Positions 44,098-57,575 of a DNA stretch of 64,000 nucleotides are shown here, in pieces. The notes under the pieces were generated by a model. That model was not told the DNA's origin. It saw only the letters and a list, made by a program, of their open reading frames with translations, and ran no database searches. Position numbers and translations under genes: made by a program. Every line of letters begins with the position of its first letter. The stretch's first letter is position 1. Source of the DNA: Fulvimonas sp. R45 (GTDB lineage: Bacteria; Pseudomonadota; Gammaproteobacteria; Xanthomonadales; Rhodanobacteraceae); NCBI RefSeq assembly GCF_030504985.1, contig NZ_JASERU010000006.1, forward strand, positions 182,052 to 246,051, written 5' to 3'.

Positions 44098-45618
44098 ATG
44101 CCGACCATCGACCGCCCGCATTTCCCGCCTGCCCGCCGCCGCCCCGCGCGCCGCGCGCCGCCACCCGACCGCGCCCGGGGCACGCCCGCGCCGCACGGCG
44201 AACGGGTGCTGTTCGCCACCACCGAGATGGCGGACTTCGTGAAGGCCGGCGGCCTCGGCGACGTGTCCTCGGCGCTGCCGCGCGCGCTGGCGCGGGAACA
44301 CGACGTGCGCGTGCTGCTGCCCGGCTACCGCGCGGTGGTGCATGGCGGACGGCCGCTGCGCATCGTCGGCCGCACGCGTCCACACCACGAGCTGCCGGCC
44401 TGCGCGGTGGGCGAACTGCGGCTGCGCGACGGCCTGTGCGTGCTGGTGCTGTGCAACGAGGCGCTGTACGAGCGCGACGGCTCGCCCTACGTCGACGCGC
44501 AGGGCCGCGAGTGGAGCGACAACGACCTGCGCTTCGCCACCTTCTCGCATGCCGCGGCGGAGATCGCCGCCGGCCGCGCCGGCCTGCCCTGGCGCCCGGA
44601 CCTGCTGCACCTCAACGACTGGCCCGGGGCGCTGGCCGCCTGCTACCTCGATTGGCGCGGCGACCGCGTGCCCAGCGTGCTGACCATCCACAACCTGGCC
44701 TACCAGGGCGTGTTCGCGCCCGGCTGCCGGTCGCGCCTGGGCATCCCCGAACGCGCCGCCGAGTTCGGCACGCGGCGCTCGCTGTCGTTCCTCAAGGGCG
44801 GGCTGGCGAACGCCAGCCACCTCACCACGGTGAGCGAGACCTATGCGCGCCAGATCACCGAACCCGCCCACGGCTGCGGCCTCGACGCGGTGCTGCGCAA
44901 GCGCATGGCCGAGGGTCGCCTCACCGGCATCGTGAACGGCATCGACGCGAGCTGGGACGCCTCGCGCGACCCCGCGCTGTGGTCGCCGTTCGCGGTGGGC
45001 GAGTGGACCCGCCGCCGCGCCAACGGCCGCGAGGTGCGCGCCGAGCTGGGCCTGCTGCCCGGCGATGGCCCGCTGTTCGCGGTGGTCTCCCGCATCGTGC
45101 AGCAGAAGGGCCTGGACATGATCTGCGAGGCCGCGCCGCAACTGGTCGCCGCCGGCGGCCAGCTGGCCCTGATCGGCCGCGGCGAGCCCGCGCTGGAACG
45201 CCGCACCGCCGCGCTGGCGCAACGCTTTCCCGGTCGCGTCGCCTACTGGCATGGCTTCGACGGCGGCCTGGCGCGGCGCATGTTCGCCGGCGCGGACTTC
45301 CTGCTGATGCCCTCGCGCTACGAGCCCTGCGGCCTGAGCCAGATGTACGCCCAGGCCTACGGTTGCCTGCCGCTGGCGCACGCCACCGGCGGCCTGCGCG
45401 ACACCATCGAGGACGGCGTCACCGGCCTGCTGTTCCCCGACGCCAGCGTGGGCAGCCTGCGCCACGGCCTGCAGCGCGCGTTCCGCGTGTTCGCCGAGCC
45501 GATGCTGCTGGGCGCCATGCGCGGCGCCGCGATGCTGGAACAGCACGGCTGGGAGGAGCCGGGGCGGCGCTACGCCGAGCTGTATCGGCGCATCCTGCCG
45601 CGACAGGCGGCTGCATGA
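44098..45618 (+). CDS. glgA: Glycogen synthase (ADP-glucose type, GT5)
   Basis: A 506-residue GT-B enzyme. It has a basic, Pro/Arg-rich N-terminal extension of about 36 residues, then [26 protein letters not shown] with the ADP-binding KAGGLGDV (about 48-55). The C-terminal domain carries [13 protein letters not shown] near 281, [12 protein letters not shown] near 330 and [21 protein letters not shown] near 403. It elongates alpha-1,4-glucan from ADP-glucose. First clear gene of the glycogen/trehalose operon; the stop overlaps the glgB start by 4 bases. No glgC for ADP-glucose supply is in the window. Confidence 0.92.
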   Translation: MPTIDRPHFPPARRRPARRAPPPDRARGTPAPHGERVLFATTEMADFVKAGGLGDVSSALPRALAREHDVRVLLPGYRAVVHGGRPLRIVGRTRPHHELPACAVGELRLRDGLCVLVLCNEALYERDGSPYVDAQGREWSDNDLRFATFSHAAAEIAAGRAGLPWRPDLLHLNDWPGALAACYLDWRGDRVPSVLTIHNLAYQGVFAPGCRSRLGIPERAAEFGTRRSLSFLKGGLANASHLTTVSETYARQITEPAHGCGLDAVLRKRMAEGRLTGIVNGIDASWDASRDPALWSPFAVGEWTRRRANGREVRAELGLLPGDGPLFAVVSRIVQQKGLDMICEAAPQLVAAGGQLALIGRGEPALERRTAALAQRFPGRVAYWHGFDGGLARRMFAGADFLLMPSRYEPCGLSQMYAQAYGCLPLAHATGGLRDTIEDGVTGLLFPDASVGSLRHGLQRAFRVFAEPMLLGAMRGAAMLEQHGWEEPGRRYAELYRRILPRQAAA

Positions 45619-47840
45619 GGCGCGGCCGCGAAGGCGACGCGGCCGCCGCGCGCCACGAGGACGTCCTTCCCACCGACACATGGCAGGCCCTCGACCAGGG
45701 CCGCTGCGACACGCCGTTCGACTGGCTGGGGCCGCACCGCCACGGCGACGGCTGGTACATCGCCGCCGTGGCGCACGGCGCCGAGGCGGTGGAGGTGCTG
45801 CCCGCCGACGGCCGGGCGCGGCCGGCCATGCGGCTGGGCGAAGGCGTGTTCCTCGCCCTGCTCGACGCGCCGCCGGGCGACTACCGCCTGCGCCTGCACG
45901 GGCCGCGCGGCGGCGAGACGGTGGCCGATGCCTACGCCTTCGGCCCGTTGCTGGACGAGCGCACGCTGCGCGATTTCGACGCCGGCCGCCTGCGCGACCC
46001 GGCCGACGTGCTGGGCGCCCGCCCGCTACGCATCGGCGACGTCGAAGGCGTGCACTTCGCGGTATGGGCACCGCATGCGCGGCGCGTTTCCGTGGTGGGC
46101 GACTTCAACCGCTGGGACGGGCGCCGGCACGTGATGCGCCGCCATCCCACGGCCGGCGTGTGGGAGATCTTCGTGCCGCACGCGAAGGCCGGCGCGCTGT
46201 ACAAGTTCGAGCTGCTGGACGCGCACGGCCAATTGCTGCCGCTGAAGGCCGACCCCTTCGCACGCCAGTGCGAGCACCCGCCCGCCACCGCCTCGGTGGT
46301 GGCCGCGCCGCTGTCCGTCGGCTGGCACGACGCGGCCTGGCTGGCGCGCCGCGCCGAGGTGGACTCCGGGCGCCTGCCGCTGTCGATCTACGAGCTGCAC
46401 GCCAGCTCGTGGCGCCACGACGGGCACGGCCGCCCGCCCGACTGGGACGCGCTGGCGCGGCAGCTGATCCCCTACGTGCAATCGCTGGGCTTCACCCACG
46501 TCGAGCTGCTGCCGATCGCCGAGTATCCCTTCGGCGGCTCGTGGGGCTACCAGTCCACCGCGCCGTACGCGCCCACCGCGCGCATGGGCAGCCCGGACGC
46601 CTTCGCGCGCTTCGTCGACTCCTGCCACGTCGCCGGCATCGGCGTGATCGTCGACTGGGTGGGCGCGCACTTCCCCCGCGACCCGCACGGCCTGCAGCGC
46701 TTCGACGACGAGCCGCTGTACGAGTACGCCGACCCGCGCGAGGGCTTCCACCGCGACTGGCACACGCTGATCTACGACTACGGCCGGCCGCAGGTGCGCC
46801 AGTACCTGGTCGGCAGCGCGCTGGACTGGCTGCGCCGCTTCCACGTCGACGGGCTGCGCGTGGACGCGGTGGCCAGCATGCTCTACCGCGACTACAGCCG
46901 CGCCGAGGGCGAGTGGATCCCCAACGAGCACGGCGGGCGCGAGAACCTGCAGGCGGTGTCGCTGCTGCGCGAACTGAACGAGGCGATCGCCGCGGAGCAT
47001 CCCGGCGTGCTGGCCATCGCCGAGGAATCCACCGCCTGGCCCGGCGTCACCCGGAGCGTCGACCAGGGCGGGCTCGGCTTCAGCCTGAAGTGGAACATGG
47101 GCTGGATGCACGACTGCCTGGGCTACTTCCGGCACGACCCGCTGTTCCGCCGCCACCACCACGGCGCGATCACCTTCGGCCTGGTCTACGGCCACGCGGA
47201 ACGCTTCGTGCTGCCGCTGTCGCACGACGAGGTGGTGCACGGCAAGGGTTCGCTGATCGCGCGCATGCCCGGCGACCGCTGGCAGCGCTTCGCCAACCTG
47301 CGCGCCTGCTACGGGCTGATGTGGGGCCACCCGGGCAAGAAGCTGCTGTTCATGGGCGGCGAGTTCGCGCAATGGCGCGAATGGGACCACGACCGCGCGC
47401 TAGACTGGGCGCTGCTCGACGACCCGCTGCACGCGGGCATGCAGCGCCTGGTGGCCGACCTCAACCGCCTGCTCCACCACGAGCCCGCGCTGCACCGCCT
47501 CGACCACGAGCCGGCCGGCTTCCAGTGGGTCGTGGCCGACGACGCGGAGCAGTCGGTGTTCGCCTTCCTGCGCCGCGCCGACGACGACGCGGCGCCGGTG
47601 CTGGTGGTGTGCAACCTCACGCCGGTGGTGCGCCACGGCTATCGCGTCGGCGTGCCCGAGGGCGGCGCCTGGCGCGAGCTGTGCAATACCGACAGCCGCC
47701 ACTACGGCGGTTCCGACCTCGGCAACGCCGGGCGGGTGCAGGCCGACGCGCGGCCCGGCCACGGCCAGCCCTGCTCGCTGGAACTGCTGCTGCCACCGCT
47801 GGCCACCGTGTTCCTGCGACCGGAACGGGGCGAGGCATGA
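45615..47840 (+). CDS. glgB: 1,4-alpha-glucan branching enzyme
   Basis: A 741-residue GH13_9 enzyme with an N-terminal N1 domain (1-125), a CBM48 (about 140-230, [13 protein letters not shown]), the TIM barrel and a C-terminal beta domain. Catalytic residues: nucleophile Asp in [12 protein letters not shown] near 417, acid Glu in [10 protein letters not shown] near 472, and the third Asp in [10 protein letters not shown] near 539. It makes alpha-1,6 branches in glycogen. It overlaps glgA and treZ by 4 bases each. Full-length compared with E. coli GlgB (728). Confidence 0.95.
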   Translation: MRRGREGDAAAARHEDVLPTDTWQALDQGRCDTPFDWLGPHRHGDGWYIAAVAHGAEAVEVLPADGRARPAMRLGEGVFLALLDAPPGDYRLRLHGPRGGETVADAYAFGPLLDERTLRDFDAGRLRDPADVLGARPLRIGDVEGVHFAVWAPHARRVSVVGDFNRWDGRRHVMRRHPTAGVWEIFVPHAKAGALYKFELLDAHGQLLPLKADPFARQCEHPPATASVVAAPLSVGWHDAAWLARRAEVDSGRLPLSIYELHASSWRHDGHGRPPDWDALARQLIPYVQSLGFTHVELLPIAEYPFGGSWGYQSTAPYAPTARMGSPDAFARFVDSCHVAGIGVIVDWVGAHFPRDPHGLQRFDDEPLYEYADPREGFHRDWHTLIYDYGRPQVRQYLVGSALDWLRRFHVDGLRVDAVASMLYRDYSRAEGEWIPNEHGGRENLQAVSLLRELNEAIAAEHPGVLAIAEESTAWPGVTRSVDQGGLGFSLKWNMGWMHDCLGYFRHDPLFRRHHHGAITFGLVYGHAERFVLPLSHDEVVHGKGSLIARMPGDRWQRFANLRACYGLMWGHPGKKLLFMGGEFAQWREWDHDRALDWALLDDPLHAGMQRLVADLNRLLHHEPALHRLDHEPAGFQWVVADDAEQSVFAFLRRADDDAAPVLVVCNLTPVVRHGYRVGVPEGGAWRELCNTDSRHYGGSDLGNAGRVQADARPGHGQPCSLELLLPPLATVFLRPERGEA

Positions 47841-49603
47841 GCCGGCCCAACGCTGCCGACGACCATCCATGCCGCGGCTACGGCGCGCACCTGCTGGACG
47901 ACGGCCGCGCCTGCTTCCGCCTGTGGGCGCCGGACGCCGGGCAGGTGGAGCTGCTGCTGCACGGCACGGCGCGGCCCATGTGGCGCGAGGACGGCGGCGA
48001 CCACGTGCTGGTCGCCGGGGCCGCCGCGGGCGACCGCTACGCCTACCGCGTCGACGGCCGGCGCGTGCCCGACCCCGCCTCGCGCCTGCAGCCCGACGGC
48101 GTGCACGGCGACAGCGCGGTGGACGACCCCGCCGCATACGACTGGCGCCACCGCGACTGGCGCGGCCGCCCCTGGCGCGAGGCGGTCATCTGCGAGCTGC
48201 ACGCAGGCGCGATGGGCGGCTTCGACGGCGTGCGCCGCGCCCTGCCCCGGCTGGCCGCCTGCGGCTACACCGCGCTGGAGCTGATGCCGGTGGCCGCGTT
48301 CGACGGCGCGCGCAACTGGGGCTACGACGGCGTGCTGCCGTACGCGCCGCACCCGGCCTACGGCACGCCGACCGCGCTGCGGGCGCTGGTCGACGAGGCG
48401 CACGGCCTGGGCCTGATGGTCCTGCTCGACGTGGTCTACAACCACTTCGGCCCCAGCGGCAACGAACTGCCCCGCTACGCCTCCGGCTTCTTCCGCGCCG
48501 ACCGCCCCACCGCCTGGGGCAGCGCGATCGACTTCCGCCGCCCGCAGGTGGCGCGCTACTTCGTCGACAACGCGCTGATGTGGCTACGCGACTACCACCT
48601 CGACGGCCTGCGCCTGGACGCCGTGCACGCCATCGAGCCGCGCGGCTTCCTCGAACATCTCGCCGCCGAGGTGCGCCGCGCCTGCGCCGGCCGCGAGGCG
48701 CACCTGGTGCTGGAGAACGAGCACAACGACGCCGGGCTGCTGCGCGGCGGCTACGACGCGCAGTGGAACGACGACGCGCACAACGCGCTGCACGTGCTGC
48801 TCACCGGCGAACGCGAGGGCTACTACGCCGACTTCGCCGCCGACCCCACCGCCGCACTGGCCACCGCGCTGGGCGAAGGCTTCGTGTTCCAGGGCCAGCG
48901 CGACCGCCGCGGCGTGGCGCGCGGCGAGCCCGCCGCCGGCCTGCCGCCGGAGGCCTTCGTGCTGTTCCTGCAGAACCATGACCAGGTCGGCAACCGGCCG
49001 CTGGGCGAACGGCTGACCGCGCTGGCGGACCCGCGCGACCTGCGCGCCGCGACTGCGCTGGTCGCGCTGTGCCCGATGGTGCCGTTGTTCTTCATGGGCG
49101 AGGAATGTGGCTGCACCACGCCCTTCCTCTACTTCACCGACTACGACGGCGAGCTGGCCGGCCAGGTGCGCGAAGGCCGGCGCGCCGAGTTCGCGCAGTT
49201 CGCCGGCTTCGCCGACCCGGCGCGGCGCGCGCGCATTCCCGATCCCAACGCGCCGCGCAGCTTCGCCGGGTCGATCCCGGCGGTCGACGACCCGGTGGCC
49301 GCGGCACGGCATGCGCAGTGGTTCGCGCACCTGCTGTCGCTACGCAAGGCGCGCGTAGGCATGCAGGCCGGCGCCGCGCACGCACTGGGTTGCCGCGTGC
49401 TGGCCGAGCGCGCGCTGCATGCGCGCTGGCGGCTGGCCGACGGCAGCCGCTGGGAGCTGGCGCTGAACCTGTCCGACCGCGACGTCGTGCTGCCCGGCGA
49501 CGCGGCCGCCGGGGTCGTCCATGGCGAACCGGCCGACGCCTTTCTCCCGGCGCAACGCCTGCTGCGCCCGCATGCCCTGGTGGCGCTGGCGGAGGCGCGA
49601 TGA
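47837..49603 (+). CDS. treZ: Malto-oligosyltrehalose trehalohydrolase (GH13_10)
   Basis: A 588-residue enzyme with the short CBM48-like N-domain ([26 protein letters not shown]) and a GH13 barrel. Catalytic marks are Asp in [15 protein letters not shown] near 258, Glu in LVLENEHND near 295, and Asp in [10 protein letters not shown] near 381. It releases trehalose from malto-oligosyltrehalose made by TreY. The usual partner treY lies two genes on, with malQ between them. Both junctions are 4-base ATGA overlaps. Confidence 0.92.
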   Translation: MSRPNAADDHPCRGYGAHLLDDGRACFRLWAPDAGQVELLLHGTARPMWREDGGDHVLVAGAAAGDRYAYRVDGRRVPDPASRLQPDGVHGDSAVDDPAAYDWRHRDWRGRPWREAVICELHAGAMGGFDGVRRALPRLAACGYTALELMPVAAFDGARNWGYDGVLPYAPHPAYGTPTALRALVDEAHGLGLMVLLDVVYNHFGPSGNELPRYASGFFRADRPTAWGSAIDFRRPQVARYFVDNALMWLRDYHLDGLRLDAVHAIEPRGFLEHLAAEVRRACAGREAHLVLENEHNDAGLLRGGYDAQWNDDAHNALHVLLTGEREGYYADFAADPTAALATALGEGFVFQGQRDRRGVARGEPAAGLPPEAFVLFLQNHDQVGNRPLGERLTALADPRDLRAATALVALCPMVPLFFMGEECGCTTPFLYFTDYDGELAGQVREGRRAEFAQFAGFADPARRARIPDPNAPRSFAGSIPAVDDPVAAARHAQWFAHLLSLRKARVGMQAGAAHALGCRVLAERALHARWRLADGSRWELALNLSDRDVVLPGDAAAGVVHGEPADAFLPAQRLLRPHALVALAEAR

Positions 49604-51633
49604 GCGCGCCACCGCTCGAAACACTGGCGGAAGCAGCCGGCATCGAGGTGCGCTGGACCGGCGCCGACGGCCGCATGCGGCAACTGGCGCCGGAAACCCT
49701 GCATGCCCTGCTCGACGCGCAGCAGCTGCCCTCGCGCAAGCCCGCGCAGCGGGCCGACAGCCTGCACGCGCTGCACGAACGCGACGACGGCCTGCCCGCC
49801 CTGCTCACGGTGGACGCCGGCCGTCCCGCACGACTGCCCAGCGCGCCCGGCGCACCCACGCCGGCGCAGCTGCGCGACGAACACGGCCGCGTGCGCCCGC
49901 TGCGCCTCGACGCCGACGGCCGCTTCCGCGCCCCCGTGCGCTGCGGCTACTACCGCCTCGCCTTCGGCGCATGCCAGCTCGAACTGGCGGTGGCGCCCTC
50001 GCGCTGCTTCGGCGTGGCCGACGCGCTGGGCGTGCGCGAGCCGCGCTGCTGGGGACTGGCGGCACAGGTGTACGCGCTGCGCCGGCCCGGCGACGGCGGC
50101 CTGGGCGACAGCCGCGCGGTCGCCACGCTGGCACGGCAGGTCGGCCACGCCGGCGGCGACGCGCTGGCGCTGAGCCCGCTGCATGCCGCCGGGCCGGACC
50201 GGTCGCACTACAGCCCCTACGCGCCCTCGAACCGCTGCCTGCTCGACTGGAGCAGCGCCGATCCCGCCCAGGTGCTGGGGCGCGCCGCGCTGCGCGAGGC
50301 CATCGCGCAGGCCGGCGCGGGCGATGCGTGGGAACGCGCCGAAGCCGGCGCGCTGATCGACTGGCCCGCGCAACGCGCACTGCGGCGGCGGGTGTGGCAG
50401 GCGCTGCAGCACGGCTTCGCCCACGCGCGCCCGGCGCTGCGCCGCGACTTCGCCGCGTTCGTCGCGCGCCGCGAGCTGCCGCTGCGCGCGCATGCGCTGG
50501 TCGCCACGCGCCAGCAGGCGGCGGCCGCGCGCGGCGAGTCCGCCGCCTGGACGCAGTGGCGTGGTGACTGGCACAGCGCGCACGCGCCGGCGGCGCGGGC
50601 CTTCGCCGCGGCCCACGCGCCGGCGCTGGATTTCGAGGTGTTCGCGCAGTGGCTGGCCGCGCGCAGCTGGGCCTGCGCCCGCCGCGCCGCACGCGCCGTA
50701 GGCCTGCGCATCGGCCTGGTGCACGACCTCGCCACCGGCTTCGACCCCGGCGGCAGCGAAGCCTGGATCCACCGCGAAGCGACCCTGCAGGCCCTGGAAC
50801 TCGGCGCGCCGCCGGACGCGTTCAACCCGGCCGGGCAAGGCTGGGGCGTCACCGCGTACTCGCCATGGGGACTGCGCGCTACCGGCTTCGGCCCCTTCCT
50901 CGCCCTGCTGCGTGCCGGCATGGCGCGCGGCGGCGGGCTGCGCATCGACCACGTCTGCGGCCTGCACCGCCTGTGGGTGGTGCCGCGCGGCCTGCCGCCG
51001 GACCAGGGCGGCTACCTGCGCTTCCCGCGGGAGGACATGCTGCGCCTGCTCGCGCTGGAATCCTGGCGCCATCGCTGCATCGTGATCGGCGAGGACCTGG
51101 GCACGGTGCCCGCGGGCCTGCGCGGCCGGCTCGCGGCGCGCGGCGTGCTGGGCATGGACGTGCTGCCCTTCATGCGCGACGGGGACGACGGGTTCCTGCC
51201 GCCCGCGCAATGGCGCCCCGGCGCGGTGGCCACCACCACCACGCACGACCTGCCGCCGCTGGCCGCCTGGCGCGAGGGCCGCGACATCGAGCTGCGCGCC
51301 GCCATCGACCGCTGGCCGGACACGGAACGCGCACGGCAGCGGAAAGCCCGCGCGCTGGACGTGGCGCGGCTGGACCGCGCCATCGCCGGCGACGACGCGG
51401 CCGCGCCGCCCGCCCGCCGCGACGCCTGCCTCGCCCACGTCGCGCGCGGTCCCTCGCCGCTGCTGCTGGTGCCGCTGGAAGACGCGCTGGGCAGCCGCCT
51501 GCAACCCAACCTGCCCGGCACCGTCGACACCCATCCCAACTGGCGCCAGCGCCTGCCGGCCGACGCCGCCGGCGCGCTGGCGCCGGCCCTGCGCACCCTG
51601 GCCGCGGCCCGCCCGCGGGAGGCGCGCGCATGA
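49600..51633 (+). CDS. malQ: 4-alpha-glucanotransferase (amylomaltase, GH77)
   Basis: A 677-residue GH77 enzyme with an N-terminal extension of about 150 residues as in E. coli MalQ. Catalytic residues: Asp in GGLRIDHVCGLHRLW near 450, Glu in CIVIGEDLGTVP near 500 and Asp in TTTTHDLPPLAAW near 549. It disproportionates maltodextrins and so can supply chains of the length TreY prefers. It sits between treZ and treY, sharing 4-base overlaps with both, which suggests a fixed stoichiometry in one transcript. Confidence 0.93.
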   Translation: MSAPPLETLAEAAGIEVRWTGADGRMRQLAPETLHALLDAQQLPSRKPAQRADSLHALHERDDGLPALLTVDAGRPARLPSAPGAPTPAQLRDEHGRVRPLRLDADGRFRAPVRCGYYRLAFGACQLELAVAPSRCFGVADALGVREPRCWGLAAQVYALRRPGDGGLGDSRAVATLARQVGHAGGDALALSPLHAAGPDRSHYSPYAPSNRCLLDWSSADPAQVLGRAALREAIAQAGAGDAWERAEAGALIDWPAQRALRRRVWQALQHGFAHARPALRRDFAAFVARRELPLRAHALVATRQQAAAARGESAAWTQWRGDWHSAHAPAARAFAAAHAPALDFEVFAQWLAARSWACARRAARAVGLRIGLVHDLATGFDPGGSEAWIHREATLQALELGAPPDAFNPAGQGWGVTAYSPWGLRATGFGPFLALLRAGMARGGGLRIDHVCGLHRLWVVPRGLPPDQGGYLRFPREDMLRLLALESWRHRCIVIGEDLGTVPAGLRGRLAARGVLGMDVLPFMRDGDDGFLPPAQWRPGAVATTTTHDLPPLAAWREGRDIELRAAIDRWPDTERARQRKARALDVARLDRAIAGDDAAAPPARRDACLAHVARGPSPLLLVPLEDALGSRLQPNLPGTVDTHPNWRQRLPADAAGALAPALRTLAAARPREARA

Positions 51634-54275
51634 CCGCACCCCGCGCCACCGTGCGGCTGCAGCTCAACCGCGACTTCGATCTCGCCGCGGCCGCGGCGCA
51701 GGTGCCGTACTACGCCGAGCTGGGCGTCAGCCACGTCTACCTCTCGCCGATCGCGCAGGCGCGCGCCGGCTCCAGCCACGGCTACGACGTCACCGATCCC
51801 ACCGTGGTGAACCCCGAGCTGGGCGGCGAGCGGGCGCTGGCGATGCTGTCCGCCACGCTGCGCGCGCACGGCATGGGCGCGATCCTCGACATCGTGCCCA
51901 ACCACATGGCCGCGGACGTGGCCAACCCGTGGTGGCGCGACGTGCTGGCGCGCGGGCGCGGCAGCCGCCACGCCGGCTGGTTCGACATCGACTGGGACGC
52001 GCCCGGCACCGGCGGCAAGCTGTGGCTGCCATGGCTGGACGCACCGCTGGAACACGTGCTTCGGCGCGGCGGGCTGCGCCTGGTGCGGGATGCCGGCAAG
52101 GGGCGCGTCGGCCTGGCGGTGAACGACGGCGTGCTGCCGGTCTCCGCCGCCAGCCTGCGCCTGCTGCGTGCCCAGGCGCCGCCGGGCGGCGGCGCGCGGC
52201 TGGACCGCGCGATCGCGCGGACGCAGTCCGACCCGCGCCTGCTGCGCCGCGTCCTCGAGCTGCAGCACTACCGCCTGGCGTGGTGGCGCAGCGGCAGCGA
52301 GGTGGGCAACTACCGGCGCTTCTTCGACGTGGGCGACCTGGTCGCGCTGGACATGCAACGCCCCGAGGTGTTCGAGGCGGTGCACCGGCTGCCGCTGCGG
52401 CTGATCGCCGAGGGCGTGCTGGACGGCCTGCGCATCGACCACGTCGACGGCCTGGCGCAGCCGCGCGCCTACCTGCGCAAGCTGCGCCGCCGGGTGGACC
52501 GCGCCGCGCGCGGTGGCGTGCGACCGGAACGGCGCCCGGTGCTGTACGTGGAGAAGATCCTCGCCGACGGCGAGGAGCTGCGCGCGGACTGGCTGGTGGA
52601 CGGCGACACCGGCTACGCCTTCATGCAGCAGGCGGATGCCGTGCTGCACGACCCGGCCGGGCGCGCCCCGCTGGAACAGGCCTGGCAGGCATTCACCGGG
52701 CGCGCGCCCGGCTTCGGCGCGGAGGAACGCCGGGCCCGGCGCGAACTGCTGCAGGGCTCGCTGGCCACCGACCTGGCGCGCTGCGTGCGCGCCTTCGCGC
52801 GCCACGTCGCCGACACGCCCGAGCGCGGCGACCTCACCGCGCCGGCGCTGCGGCAGGCCCTGGGCGAGCTGCTGGAACAGCTGCCGGCCTACCGCAGCTA
52901 CCTCGGCCCGGTCGCGGCGCGCGGCGCGGACCGCGCAGTGCTGGAACACGCCTTCGCCCAGGCCGCGCGGCACGGCGACCCGGACCACGCCCAGGCCCGC
53001 GCGATGCTCTACCGCCGCCTGCTCGACATCGCGCCCTGCGCGTTGCCCCTCGCGCCGCGCCACCGGCTGCGCGAGGCGCGGCAGCGCTTCGAGCAGCTGT
53101 CCGCGGCGCTCGACGCCAAGGCGGTGGAGGACACCGCGTTCTACCGCTGCGGCGTGCTGCTCTCGCGCAACGAGGTGGGCAGCGACCCACGCCACTTCGC
53201 GCTGTCGGTGGAGGACTTCCACGCCGCCATGCAGCGACGGGCGCAGCGCTGGCCGGACGCGCTCTCGGCCACCGCCACCCACGACCACAAGCGCGGCGAG
53301 GACATCCGGGCGCGGCTGGCCGTGCTCGGCGAGCGCGCCGAGTGGTTCGTGCAGCGCGCGCGCGCCTGGCAGGCGGCGCTCGGGGCGGAACGCCCCTCCG
53401 GCAACGCGGTGTGGACGCTGCTGCAGACCGTGCTGGCCGCGTGGCCGCCGGGCATGTCGTCCGATGACGCACCGGCCGTGTGCCGCTTCGCGGGCCGGAT
53501 CGAGCGCTGGCTGCTGAAGGCCGAGCGCGAGGCGAAGCAGCACACGCGCTGGACCTCGCCCGACCCCGCCTACGAGGGCACCTGCCGCGCCGCGGTGGAA
53601 CGCCTGCTGCTGGCGCATGCCGGCCTGCGCCGCGAACTGGCCGAGGCCGCGCGCGGCCTGGACGCGCCCGGCGCGCTCAACGGCCTGGCCGCCGCCACGC
53701 TGCGCCTCACCGCGCCGGGCGTGCCCGACCTGTACCAGGGCACCGAGCTGTGGGACCTGTCGCTGGTCGACCCGGACAACCGCGCGCCGGTCGACTACGC
53801 CGCGCGGCGGCGCAGCCTCGACGCGGACGCCTCGCCCGCCGCGTTGCTGGCCGGCTTCCGCGACGGCGCCGTCAAGCAGCGCCTGATCCGCGACGTGCTG
53901 CGCCTGCGCCGCGACCTGCCGCAGCTGTTCGCCCGCGGCGACTACCGCCCACTGGCCGTCCACGGCGCCCGGCGCGCGCACCTGCTGGCCTTCGAGCGCC
54001 GCCACGGCCCCTGCCGCCTGCAGGTGGCGGTGCCGCGCCTGTGCGCCCACGCGCTGGCGCCGGACCGCCCGCTGGTGGCGCCGGCGTTCTGGGGCGATAC
54101 ACGCATCGCACACGCCGCGGACGCCGCGCCGTGCACGTACGTCGATCTATTCACGGGGCGCACGCACCGCCCGGGGCCGGACGGCCTGCCGGCCGGCGCG
54201 CTGCTGGAGGGATGGCCGGTGGCCGTACTGCTTTCGACGGGTGGAACCGATGAACACGACACGCTCCGACGCTGA
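51630..54275 (+). CDS. treY: Malto-oligosyltrehalose synthase (GH13_26)
   Basis: An 881-residue enzyme. The N-terminal barrel begins TVRLQLNRDFDLAAAAAQVPYYAELGVSHVYLSPI. Catalytic residues: Asp in GLRIDHVDGLAQPR near 270, Glu in LYVEKILADGEEL near 307, and Asp in SATATHDHKRGED near 551. It converts the reducing-end alpha-1,4 link of maltodextrin to alpha-1,1, and TreZ then releases trehalose. Length fits the family (about 720-930). The small DUF2934 gene starts inside its last 26 bases. Confidence 0.93.
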   Translation: MTAPRATVRLQLNRDFDLAAAAAQVPYYAELGVSHVYLSPIAQARAGSSHGYDVTDPTVVNPELGGERALAMLSATLRAHGMGAILDIVPNHMAADVANPWWRDVLARGRGSRHAGWFDIDWDAPGTGGKLWLPWLDAPLEHVLRRGGLRLVRDAGKGRVGLAVNDGVLPVSAASLRLLRAQAPPGGGARLDRAIARTQSDPRLLRRVLELQHYRLAWWRSGSEVGNYRRFFDVGDLVALDMQRPEVFEAVHRLPLRLIAEGVLDGLRIDHVDGLAQPRAYLRKLRRRVDRAARGGVRPERRPVLYVEKILADGEELRADWLVDGDTGYAFMQQADAVLHDPAGRAPLEQAWQAFTGRAPGFGAEERRARRELLQGSLATDLARCVRAFARHVADTPERGDLTAPALRQALGELLEQLPAYRSYLGPVAARGADRAVLEHAFAQAARHGDPDHAQARAMLYRRLLDIAPCALPLAPRHRLREARQRFEQLSAALDAKAVEDTAFYRCGVLLSRNEVGSDPRHFALSVEDFHAAMQRRAQRWPDALSATATHDHKRGEDIRARLAVLGERAEWFVQRARAWQAALGAERPSGNAVWTLLQTVLAAWPPGMSSDDAPAVCRFAGRIERWLLKAEREAKQHTRWTSPDPAYEGTCRAAVERLLLAHAGLRRELAEAARGLDAPGALNGLAAATLRLTAPGVPDLYQGTELWDLSLVDPDNRAPVDYAARRRSLDADASPAALLAGFRDGAVKQRLIRDVLRLRRDLPQLFARGDYRPLAVHGARRAHLLAFERRHGPCRLQVAVPRLCAHALAPDRPLVAPAFWGDTRIAHAADAAPCTYVDLFTGRTHRPGPDGLPAGALLEGWPVAVLLSTGGTDEHDTLRR

Positions 54276-54433
54276 ACGACGACAACGCATCAGCGCCATC
54301 GCGCGCAGCATCTGGGAGTCGGAAGGACGCCCGCAGGACCAGGCGCTGCGCCACTGGCTGATGGCCGAGAAGCTGGTGCTGGCCGAGGAACGCGCCGCCG
54401 CCGGTGCAAATGCCCGCGACGCGGGGGACGGCG

Positions 54434-54447
<14 letters not shown>
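54250..54447 (+). CDS. DUF2934 small protein
   Basis: A 65-residue protein: RISAIARSIWESEGRPQDQALRHWLMAE is the DUF2934 helix-turn pattern (about 12-39), followed by an Ala/Asp-rich tail. DUF2934 genes often sit between trehalose or glycogen genes and the function is unknown. It overlaps treY by 26 bases and glgX by 14, so it is translated with them. A GTG at 54241 is an alternative start. Confidence 0.78.
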
Positions 54448-56578
<2,131 letters not shown>

Positions 56579-56628
56579 AGGCGACCGGCGTCGGACGCAA
56601 TGCAGGCCGCGGACCGGCTCGTCCCGTC

Positions 56629-57445
56629 CTACGGCCGCGCGTTCCCTTTCGAGCCCAGCAAGGCCTGTGCCGTCGCCAGGTGGCCGCGCAGCACCGGCAG
56701 CCCGTGCCGCGCGATCGCTCGCAGCGACTCGTGCGGCGCGCTGCGGGCGGCATCCTCGTAGGCGCGGATGATCCTGCGGTGTTCGTCGACCATCATGCCA
56801 GCGAAGGCGCGGTCGAAGGCCGGGCCGCAGAGCCTGTTCACGATCTCCGCGTGGCCCGCGTTGCCTTGCTTTGGCCGCCAGGTGGGAGTGCGTGGCGCAG
56901 CGCCTGCCTGGCTGGCAGGCCAAGCCGCGCGCTGCCGCATGGCGGCCAAAGCAAGGCAACCCGAAGGGCCGGGTCTGTTGGCCCACAGGCCGGCGTCATC
57001 GTTCAGTCGTGGACGGACGTCCACTCCCTCACTCTTCCTTGGCCTGCGCGCAAACAGCTCCCGGCGCGGGCTACGCGGAGATCGTGAACAGGCTCTCAGC
57101 GCGCAGGTGCATGTTCATGTCGGCGACGTCCTGCGCGGGCACGCCGTGCGCGTGCCCGCGGCTGCCCTGGCGCACGGACAGGTGCGCGAACTGCAGGTTC
57201 AGCGCCCGGTGGTCGGTGATCAGGCGGCGCGCGAACGCCCGCACCCTGCCGTCGGTCGAGCGCGCCAGCGCCACCTTGGCCAGCGCGATCTGCAGGTCGT
57301 CGTCGGCGGTGGCCCGGGCGACGAAGGCCTGCTCCTGCGCGTCCAGGGGTGGATCGCCGGCCTTCACGCGCGGCACCACGACCAGCGCCGCGACCAGCAG
57401 CAGCACGAGCACCACCAGCACGACCGTGGACCGTTTCCAGCGCAT
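56629..57445 (-). pseudogene. DUF4142 gene interrupted by a MITE-like repeat
   Basis: The minus-strand gene starts at 57445 (MRWKRSTVVLVV, a membrane anchor followed by KAGDPPLDAQEQAFV). Its N-terminal 116 residues carry the first half of a DUF4142 (bacterioferritin-like four-helix) domain with DDDLQIALAKVALARSTDGRVRAFARRLITDHR. The second half, FDRAFAGMMVDEHRRIIRAYEDAA then LPVLRGHLATAQALLG, is at 56629-56828. The element 56829-57096 lies between them and introduces a TAG at about 57071, giving a 124-residue truncated product. Deleting exactly the 268 bases joins the two parts in frame into 182 codons. Confidence 0.85.
56829..57096 (-). repeat. MITE-like element, copy B (268 bp)
   Basis: Inverse of copy A. 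The terminal inverted repeats AGAGCCTGTTCACGATCTCC and its complement agree at 28 of 29 positions. The inner 20-bp stem (56860-56879 with 56941-56960) is perfect. Compared with copy A, two C-G pairs of that stem are T-A on both arms, so pairing is kept. It is inserted in the DUF4142 gene. No target duplication is obvious: left flank GGGCCGC, right flank CAGCGCG. Confidence 0.88.
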
Positions 57446-57575
57446 GGCGCGGAGACTGGGCGCACGCCGGTGCAGGTGCCGTGCAAGACGGGTCGACGGC
57501 GCGCCGCCGGCCGTGTCGGCCACCTTGCCGCAGGCTGCACCGGGCATCCACGCCCGCGCGCCAACATGCATCGAC

